A DNA stretch of 12,225 nucleotides from an uncultured Lachnospiraceae bacterium (lineage in GTDB: Bacteria > Bacillota > Clostridia > Lachnospirales > Lachnospiraceae), in NCBI GenBank assembly GCA_910577045.1, contig CAJTLB010000036.1:1-12225 (forward strand), given 5' to 3'. Each line of letters begins with the position of its first letter. The stretch's first letter is position 1. A model generated the notes under the pieces. That model did not search any database and was not told where the DNA came from. It saw nothing but the letters and a program-made list of their open reading frames with translations. A program made the position numbers and the translations under genes. Below, piece by piece: positions 6,741 to 12,225 of the stretch.

Positions 6741-9700
6741 TTATGCCTCCTTTAATGGCATATTTGAAAAAACTTCTTCTAATTTTGAGGCAATCTCTCC
6801 GCCAATCTCATCTGCCATCTCTTGCATGTGCCTTCTAATTACCTGCATAATACCTTCTTCACTCTGCCCATTTCCACTCTGAATAGTAAACTCTGGTGCC
6901 ATTTGCACACGAATCTGTACAGAACTGCTTTCTTTTTGTTGTCCAATATTTACTGGAATTAAGGCATTATTCTCATAACTATCTTCTGCCTCTTCATTAT
7001 AAGTAAAAAGAGGATTTCCAATGATTCCCTTAAATGAACTATAATCTGAAACTTTATTACTTAGATTTCGCCCTCCTATCAGACCTCCCGCTGCATAACC
7101 CTCTACACCTAATGCTTCCCCTGCTTGCTTATATAATTCTAATGCCCTTGACCGCCTACTTGGATTAGTAGGAATAATAAATTCACCATATCCCTCTTCT
7201 GCCAGCCATGACAATTTTGGTCCTCCACTTATAAATCCCCCTACTGCATAACTGCCTATTCCTTGATTATCTGGTGTAACCCCTGGCATAGTAACATGAT
7301 ACCCTGGTACTACATTAATCACAGGATTGATTGTAAATGGGCTAGTTGTTGTTGCATCTAATGCTGTCTGCAAATTTTCTCTAAAAAGCGATGCGCCAGA
7401 TAACAAACTTGTTGATAGTCCATTATTCAATGCTTCTCCATATGCTGTACCTGCCTCCTCCCATTCAGCTACTATTTGTTCATGATATTCACTAGAAGCA
7501 GAACCATGCTGCATAACATGATTAAAATCAAACCCACTTATATTCCCTGAGCTATACTGTTCCATAAAAGCTACTAACATTTCATTGTCTGTACTATTTA
7601 CTAAGGCATCATGCAATGTTTGCGAATGTAGCTGTTTCACGTTTTCAAAAGAATCTCCATAAAACTCTGCCATCGTTTTTTTCATATCTTCTGTAGAGAA
7701 TCCAAAAGCCAAACTCTCTTTTGATCCTGTAACAGCCTCTATCATCCTACTCCAATCTTGGTTTGTTATAGAATCCCAATCTATTGCTGACTTAATTTCT
7801 TCTACTGTTGGAATTTGACTTCTAAAATCTTGAATAATAGTTTCTTTGGTTCCCTCTGGTATAGCAAATGCTGTCTGAATTAACTCTGATACAATCACGG
7901 CCTGATCCGTTGGATCTAACCCTAATTTATCAAGACCTATCCAACGAGCCACCTCTGCTGCATCCCATGTTTTCACATCGGGATTTATTAGGATCGCACG
8001 GTTTAATGCTTTTGTCAACTTTTCTGTTGTACTTCCTTCTATATCTGGCATAATTTTTGATAACTCTAAATCCCATGCTGTAGCAATGCTATCCAAATTA
8101 AAAGTAATTACTCTTGCATTAAGCTCATTTATTTGTGCGTAATATCCTTCTGTTTCCTTTGCAATGGCTTCTTCATATTCTGCCTGTGTAATCGCCCCAT
8201 CTGCAACTTGCAAATTCAAATTAGAAAGTGTCAATGTCAACGCATTTTCATATTGTCCAGAAGCAGACTCTACATTGGCCCATAATTCTTCCTGTACAGC
8301 ATTAAAACTATCTATATTCAAAGCAGCCCCATTATGTTTAATCTGCAAAGTCTGCATTTCTGCATCTATTTTTGCTTGTGTCAATTTATCTGTAATCCCT
8401 AAAATCTGGTTTTGTATATTTTCTATCTCCGCTGCCTCATCTAATGTAATTACTCCATCTTCTAAAGAAATATCTATGGTATCTGTCAACTTAGTACCCA
8501 AATCCTCTATCTTATTCTTTAATCCATTATAATAATTATCTACCCCTGTAGTATCTACTTCTCCTTCTGATAGCAACTTCAAAGCAACTATTACTTGGTA
8601 ATGGTTATCATGAATAAACTTCTGGCTTGTAGTAAGAAAACCCTCAATCATACTTTTATAACTATCTTTATCCATCTCTACTAGCTCCATACCAAGCCCA
8701 ACTTTCCAGTTTTCTTTTTTTAAATTACTTACAGAAACTTCTAAATTACTTAATGCTATATCTGCATCTTTTGTTGCCTTTGTAAATTCATCAAATTCTT
8801 CCTTTACACCAGCAAATGTAATTTCACTTGCAACCTTTTTTACTTCAGATAAAGACAAAGAAATATCTCCAAATGCTTCCTTGGCCGCCTTTGCACATTC
8901 CTCTTGAAACAGTAATGCAAACTGGGAAGCAGAAGTCCCTGAATCGTTCATAGCTTGTGTTAATGCCTTATTTTTAAAGGTAACATCTTCTATTGCCAAT
9001 CCTGTAGCCTCAAAGATTTTCTGTGCTTTTTCTGCTTCCCTTTGCATTTTTTCTACATTTTCTTTATACTCTTCTTTTACTTTATTTCCAGCAATCCAAC
9101 TTCCTACTGCACCAATACCAGCTCCTATCAATGCCCCAGGAGCAGCCCCTACTCCTCCAAATAATGCCCCAATAGCTGCCCCAGTAGCGGCTCCTGCTCC
9201 TGCTCCGGCCAATGTACCACCTATTTCTATTGCCCCTGCTTTTTTATATGCTTTTGCCTTTTCTTCATCATCTGTCGTGAATCCTGTATAAATATCCATG
9301 CCACCATGTATAAGCCCTGCTGCACCAACAAGACCTCCAACTACAGAACCTGTGCCTACAAGGGCAGCAGTACCACCAGACATAGCTCCTGCCATACTGC
9401 TGCCTCCTGTTAAGCCATAACCAGCATCTGCAAGTAGCCCAAGAACTCCTGATCCACTTACCATAGCATTACCTGTTGAACCCATAAGAGCCCCCATACG
9501 TGAAACTCCAGTAGCAGCATTTGTTCCAAACAGCCATTTTCCCATACCTACCCCTTTTCCAATACTTACAAGAGGTGCTATCATCTTGCCAAGCATAACA
9601 GCAGAAAGGACAGAAGATAAGCCCGCTGCCTTACCTCCAGGGAGCAGTTCTCCTGCATTGGATAACAGATTGCCAAACCCATTCCATAATTTTTCTGATA

Positions 9701-10958
9701 TGGCATCAAAATCAAATCCTTCTGAAAATCCTTTTGCAAATGAAGCACCAATACTTACTCCTTCGTCTAATGTTTCCCCAAGATCAATTCCAAACAAAGT
9801 CATAATACCTACCTTCAAACCAGTACCAATCCCTGCTCCAATTTCTTGCGCAAAACCTGCAAACTTCACTCTTCCTATGCTATTCCACCATTCTAAAAAT
9901 GGTTCTGCTATAAATTCATCCCAAGCTATCTTAACTTTTCCCAAAAAATCAGTATTTTTCCATTCCTCTGTACCAGAAATTTCTTTGAACTTTCTTTTTG
10001 TCCTGTCAAGTCGTATTTCTATAAAATCCAACGCATCTTGGAAAGCTTGTTCCATATTTGGCACTTGTTTTGTTAGCCATTGTACTATATCACGTAACCA
10101 CGAATTTGATATTCGCCCGCCAAGTGACACTTTTAATTTATCTACTGCTGACTGAAATCGTGTAATATCCCCTGCCAGATTATCTGACTGAATTTCTGAC
10201 ATCCGTCTGGACGTTCCATCTGCATTTGCTACTGCCTCTGATAATTTATCATATTCCTCTTTACTTGCATTAACAATAGCCAACATACCTGACATTGCTT
10301 CTTTGCCAAATATCGTACTTGCCGCTGCTGTCTGTTCTGCCTCTGACAATCCGCCAAGGCTAGAACGCAAATTATCAAGCACACCTTTCAATGTTTTCAT
10401 ATTCCCATAGCTATCCACCAAACTTATTCCATACTTGTCCATGGCTTCTGTCATTTTATCTGTAGGGGCAGCCATATTCGCAAGACTTGTCTTTAATGCT
10501 GTGCCTGCCATAGAACCCTTTACACTGGAATTAGCCATAAGCCCCAATGCTAAAGATACATCTTCTACTTTATATTTCATAGCACCAGCAACAGGAGCCA
10601 CATATTTAAAACTTTCTCCCATCATACTTACATCTGTATTTGCATTTGATGCTGCCTGTGCAAGAACATCAGAAAAATGTCCTGCTTCACTTGCCTTCAT
10701 TCCAAAAGCTGTCAACGCATCTGTTACTATATCAGAGGTAGTTGCCAAATCTTCCCCAGATGCTGCTGCCAGATTCAAAATACCTTCTATCCCTCCAAGC
10801 ATATCATCTGTTTTCCAGCCAGCCATTGCCATATATTTAAAAGCCTCTGCTGATTCCTCTGCTGTAAATTTAGTCGTACCACCCATCTCTTCTGCTTTCT
10901 TTGTGAGCTTATTTAATTCTGACCCAGTAGCCCCACTTATCGCTTGTACTTGTGACAA
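6741..10958 (-). CDS. Phage tail tape measure protein, 5'-truncated by an integrated element
   Basis: A tape measure protein sets tail-tube length and is threaded through the tube. The fragment opens directly in the PhageMin_Tail/TP901 core: SQVQAISGATGSELNKLTKK, then KYMAMAGWKTDDM and DIVTDALTAFGMKASE (about 35-75), and GLSEAEQTAAASTIFGKEAM near 205-225. Residues about 440-625 are rich in Gly/Ala with hydrophobic stretches, probably membrane-inserting. Coiled-coil helices follow. Near 1245-1265 is the hallmark LSWLAEEGYGEFIIPT. All 1,405 codons are open, so the gene looks otherwise healthy. The front end is wrong: four codons upstream (Y, Y, L, H) comes a TAA, the only initiator is TTG at 10958, no ribosome binding site precedes it, and intact relatives carry tens of residues before this motif. 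The 5' part is therefore missing here, cut by the adjoining integrase element. It is functional only if the element excises. Confidence 0.9.
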   Translation of the reverse strand: MSQVQAISGATGSELNKLTKKAEEMGGTTKFTAEESAEAFKYMAMAGWKTDDMLGGIEGILNLAAASGEDLATTSDIVTDALTAFGMKASEAGHFSDVLAQAASNANTDVSMMGESFKYVAPVAGAMKYKVEDVSLALGLMANSSVKGSMAGTALKTSLANMAAPTDKMTEAMDKYGISLVDSYGNMKTLKGVLDNLRSSLGGLSEAEQTAAASTIFGKEAMSGMLAIVNASKEEYDKLSEAVANADGTSRRMSEIQSDNLAGDITRFQSAVDKLKVSLGGRISNSWLRDIVQWLTKQVPNMEQAFQDALDFIEIRLDRTKRKFKEISGTEEWKNTDFLGKVKIAWDEFIAEPFLEWWNSIGRVKFAGFAQEIGAGIGTGLKVGIMTLFGIDLGETLDEGVSIGASFAKGFSEGFDFDAISEKLWNGFGNLLSNAGELLPGGKAAGLSSVLSAVMLGKMIAPLVSIGKGVGMGKWLFGTNAATGVSRMGALMGSTGNAMVSGSGVLGLLADAGYGLTGGSSMAGAMSGGTAALVGTGSVVGGLVGAAGLIHGGMDIYTGFTTDDEEKAKAYKKAGAIEIGGTLAGAGAGAATGAAIGALFGGVGAAPGALIGAGIGAVGSWIAGNKVKEEYKENVEKMQREAEKAQKIFEATGLAIEDVTFKNKALTQAMNDSGTSASQFALLFQEECAKAAKEAFGDISLSLSEVKKVASEITFAGVKEEFDEFTKATKDADIALSNLEVSVSNLKKENWKVGLGMELVEMDKDSYKSMIEGFLTTSQKFIHDNHYQVIVALKLLSEGEVDTTGVDNYYNGLKNKIEDLGTKLTDTIDISLEDGVITLDEAAEIENIQNQILGITDKLTQAKIDAEMQTLQIKHNGAALNIDSFNAVQEELWANVESASGQYENALTLTLSNLNLQVADGAITQAEYEEAIAKETEGYYAQINELNARVITFNLDSIATAWDLELSKIMPDIEGSTTEKLTKALNRAILINPDVKTWDAAEVARWIGLDKLGLDPTDQAVIVSELIQTAFAIPEGTKETIIQDFRSQIPTVEEIKSAIDWDSITNQDWSRMIEAVTGSKESLAFGFSTEDMKKTMAEFYGDSFENVKQLHSQTLHDALVNSTDNEMLVAFMEQYSSGNISGFDFNHVMQHGSASSEYHEQIVAEWEEAGTAYGEALNNGLSTSLLSGASLFRENLQTALDATTTSPFTINPVINVVPGYHVTMPGVTPDNQGIGSYAVGGFISGGPKLSWLAEEGYGEFIIPTNPSRRSRALELYKQAGEALGVEGYAAGGLIGGRNLSNKVSDYSSFKGIIGNPLFTYNEEAEDSYENNALIPVNIGQQKESSSVQIRVQMAPEFTIQSGNGQSEEGIMQVIRRHMQEMADEIGGEIASKLEEVFSNMPLKEA

Positions 10959-10959
10959 A
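10943..10959. other. Candidate attachment-site core at the tape-measure/element junction
   Basis: The tape-measure reading frame ends at about 10958, where it meets non-coding DNA belonging to the integrase element. The sequence CTTGTACTTGTGACAAA here contains TTGT (10944-10947) and ACAA (10955-10958) in inverted orientation around 7 bases. That arrangement fits the inverted half-sites and 6-8 base crossover of a tyrosine recombinase. The exact core cannot be fixed without the other junction. The position is strongly suggested; the half-site assignment is tentative. Confidence 0.4.
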
Positions 10960-10998
10960 TAATATAAGTGTTATTTAACAAAAATAATTATAAAAGTT

Positions 10999-11110
10999 TA
11001 TACTCAACTGTACATGTCCAACCCATTGAAAATACTGGCTTTGTCCAATATGTTATATTATTCTTAAAAATATCCTTTGTTTATCTTTTCCTATGTTTTC
11101 ATTGAGTATA
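10999..11110. repeat. 9-bp inverted repeat in the attachment region
   Basis: TATACTCAA at 10999-11007 is matched by its reverse complement TTGAGTATA at 11102-11110, 94 bases apart. It lies wholly inside the non-coding stretch between the junction and the integrase. It could be recombination-protein binding sites or chance in AT-rich DNA. Confidence 0.45.
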
Positions 11111-11120
11111 ATTGAAAAAG

Positions 11121-11143
11121 TTGTGTAAATTCTTGTGTAAATT
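11121..11143 (+). repeat. Two direct 11-bp repeats, candidate integrase arm sites
   Basis: TTGTGTAAATT occurs at 11121-11131 and at 11133-11143, a 12-base period. Short direct repeats between an integrase gene and the junction are the usual form of arm-type sites bound by the N-terminal domain of tyrosine integrases (for example Tn916 and lambda). Binding is inferred only. Confidence 0.5.
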
Positions 11144-11171
11144 TTTTCTGTACACCATGATGTTAAAAATG

Positions 11172-11200
11172 AAGAGAGGCTGTATATTTCCTCTCTTTTT
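11172..11200. terminator. Bidirectional hairpin terminator after the integrase gene
   Basis: AAGAGAGG (11172-11179) and CCTCTCTT (11190-11197) form a perfect 8-bp stem with a 10-base loop. Plus-strand reading gives a T run after the stem (11196-11200). Minus-strand reading gives CTTCATTTTT after the stem. It begins 5 bases from the integrase stop codon, so it should end the integrase transcript before the tape-measure gene. Confidence 0.8.
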
Positions 11201-11204
11201 GGGC

Positions 11205-12225
11205 TTATCCCTCTAATTTTTTTATATCCTCTTCTATCATTTCTTCTGTCGTATGTGTGTAAATATTCAACGTCATATCTAACTTACTATGCCCTAAAAT
11301 CTTTTGGATCACCTTTTCCCTTACCCCTTTTTCATAACACCTTGTTGCAAACGTATGGCGCATACAATGTGGTGTAAAATAGTCAAATATTACTGGTTCC
11401 CTGCCCTCTGCCTCTGCCAGTTCTGTTTCTTTCTGATTCATTTTATTAATAATGCGTTTTATTGTTAATCTTATATTTCCCGGATCAAATACATTTCCTG
11501 TCTTTGATATAAAAACAAAATCCTTGTATCCATCAATAGATAACTTATTGGATTTCTTTCTATTTTTTTGTTGCACAAGTAACGCTTCCTTTACTTTTCC
11601 CAACATGGGCACATCTCTTGTTGACTTTTCTGTTTTTGGCGTTGTTATAGTAAATCGCATTTTTCCCCCTTGTTTTATGTAATCACTCAAATACACTAAC
11701 GTTTTATTTACATGGATAACTTCTTTCTGAAAATCAACATCTTTCCAAGTAAGACTTAATAATTCGCCTATCCTCATACCTGTACCAAAGCCAACTATAA
11801 ACAATGGCACATAATTTTTATGTAAACTGTCATTTTCAACAAATGTAAGAAAACGTTCTTCTTCCTGTTCTGTTAATATCCGTTTTTCTCTTGCTGCCTC
11901 TTTCCGTACTTTTAACGCCCCTTTCACTGGATTCTTGTCTATAAGCCCGTTGTTTATTGCGTCTTTAAATATTAAGGACAATAACACTACATAATGTGTT
12001 AAACTGTTATACTTTTGCCCTTCCCTGCTTAGTTGGTTTAAAATATTGGTTATATCTATCTGGCGTATGTCCTTTATTTTCATTCGTCCGACTGTATCAG
12101 AAAAATATGTCATATACTGCCAATGATTTGTATTTAATGTACTTTCTTTTACATTCCCTACCCTATAGACTTTCTCCCACTGGAAGAACCATTCATTTAG
12201 GGTAATATCCTTTTGGGCCAGTTCT
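11205..12225 (-). CDS. int: Tyrosine recombinase / phage-type integrase, 5' end outside the window
   Basis: It catalyses site-specific strand exchange for integration and excision of the element. The open frame runs from the right edge to a TAA at 11207-11205, 339 complete codons. The ATG at 12113 is internal, because 37 more in-frame codons upstream (including TLNEWFFQWEKVY) look like the start of the core-binding (SAM-like) domain. The arm-binding N-terminus is missing from the window. Counting from that ATG, the catalytic domain has Arg114 in TGMRIGELLSLTW, a probable Lys160 in TTPKTEKSTRDVP, His249 and Arg252 in the PHCMRHTFAT box, His275 in ILGHSKLDMT, and nucleophile Tyr285 in NIYTH. 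All catalytic residues are present, so the enzyme is probably active. It resembles Tn916/phage integrases of Firmicutes. It is oriented toward the junction about 245 bases away. Confidence 0.93.
   Translation of the reverse strand, partial: ELAQKDITLNEWFFQWEKVYRVGNVKESTLNTNHWQYMTYFSDTVGRMKIKDIRQIDITNILNQLSREGQKYNSLTHYVVLLSLIFKDAINNGLIDKNPVKGALKVRKEAAREKRILTEQEEERFLTFVENDSLHKNYVPLFIVGFGTGMRIGELLSLTWKDVDFQKEVIHVNKTLVYLSDYIKQGGKMRFTITTPKTEKSTRDVPMLGKVKEALLVQQKNRKKSNKLSIDGYKDFVFISKTGNVFDPGNIRLTIKRIINKMNQKETELAEAEGREPVIFDYFTPHCMRHTFATRCYEKGVREKVIQKILGHSKLDMTLNIYTHTTEEMIEEDIKKLEG

Larger units (their letters stand above)
10959..12225. mobile_element. End of an integrated mobile element carrying a tyrosine recombinase (continues past the right edge)
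   Basis: An integrase gene, its terminator and about 240 bp of non-coding repeat-bearing DNA separate the truncated tape-measure gene from whatever lies to the right. In phages, satellites and integrative conjugative elements, the integrase commonly lies next to one attachment site, as here. No cargo gene is in the window, so the type of element cannot be told. The alternative, that this is the integrase of the tail-bearing prophage itself after a rearrangement, cannot be excluded. Confidence 0.7.

Noticed and set aside
10956..10958. TTG at 10958 as the true start of the tape-measure gene
   Set aside because: No Shine-Dalgarno sequence precedes it, and the protein would begin inside a conserved motif that in relatives follows a long N-terminal part. 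It is the first in-frame possible initiator after the insertion, not a real start.
9586..10962. Long plus-strand open frames opposite the tape measure (9586-10155 and 10435-10962), and others such as 77-424
   Set aside because: They are antisense to well-supported genes, are low-complexity Ser/Pro/Ala or Cys/Phe-rich, lack ribosome binding sites and match no family I recognise.
1..12225. tRNA genes and CRISPR arrays
   Set aside because: No cloverleaf-like sequence or regularly spaced repeats with spacers were seen. In particular the attachment region does not contain a tRNA 3' end.

Overview
The window is an AT-rich stretch of a Firmicutes (probably Clostridia, Lachnospiraceae-like) prophage. 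All convincing genes lie on the minus strand, so transcription runs right to left. AGGAGG-type ribosome binding sites, genes 10-20 bases apart and PBSX-like gene order support this. Family names were recognised by eye from translated motifs; no database search was run, and the taxonomic guess is loose.

Right end (about 10959-12225): a tyrosine-recombinase (integrase) gene whose 5' end is outside the window, a bidirectional hairpin terminator directly after it, and about 240 bp of non-coding DNA with short direct and inverted repeats. This looks like the terminal (attachment-site) end of an integrated mobile element. It abuts a tape-measure gene (6741-10958) that begins abruptly inside a conserved motif, with no start codon or ribosome binding site of its own. 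The element therefore appears to sit inside the tape-measure gene, and the missing 5' part should lie beyond the right edge of the window.

Middle and left (10958 to 1): a contractile-tail and baseplate operon in the order of Bacillus PBSX: tape measure (XkdO-like), LysM protein (XkdP-like), XkdQ-like hub protein, XkdR-like (DUF2577), XkdS-like (DUF2634), XkdT-like baseplate J, a YmfQ/XkdU-like tail protein, a tail-collar/fibre-type protein, and the start of a tail-fibre gene that runs off the left edge. These genes would build the tube-length ruler, the hub, the baseplate wedges and the host-binding fibres of a myovirus-like particle or tailocin.

One gene does not fit: a small lipoprotein gene (4052-4666) between the xkdQ-like and xkdR-like genes. 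It has non-coding flanks, a candidate extended -10 promoter and its own hairpin terminator. This is the layout of a 'moron', a gene expressed from the lysogen. The two observations most worth following are the split tape-measure gene, possibly a reversible switch for the tail operon, and this lipoprotein cassette, possibly a superinfection-exclusion factor.
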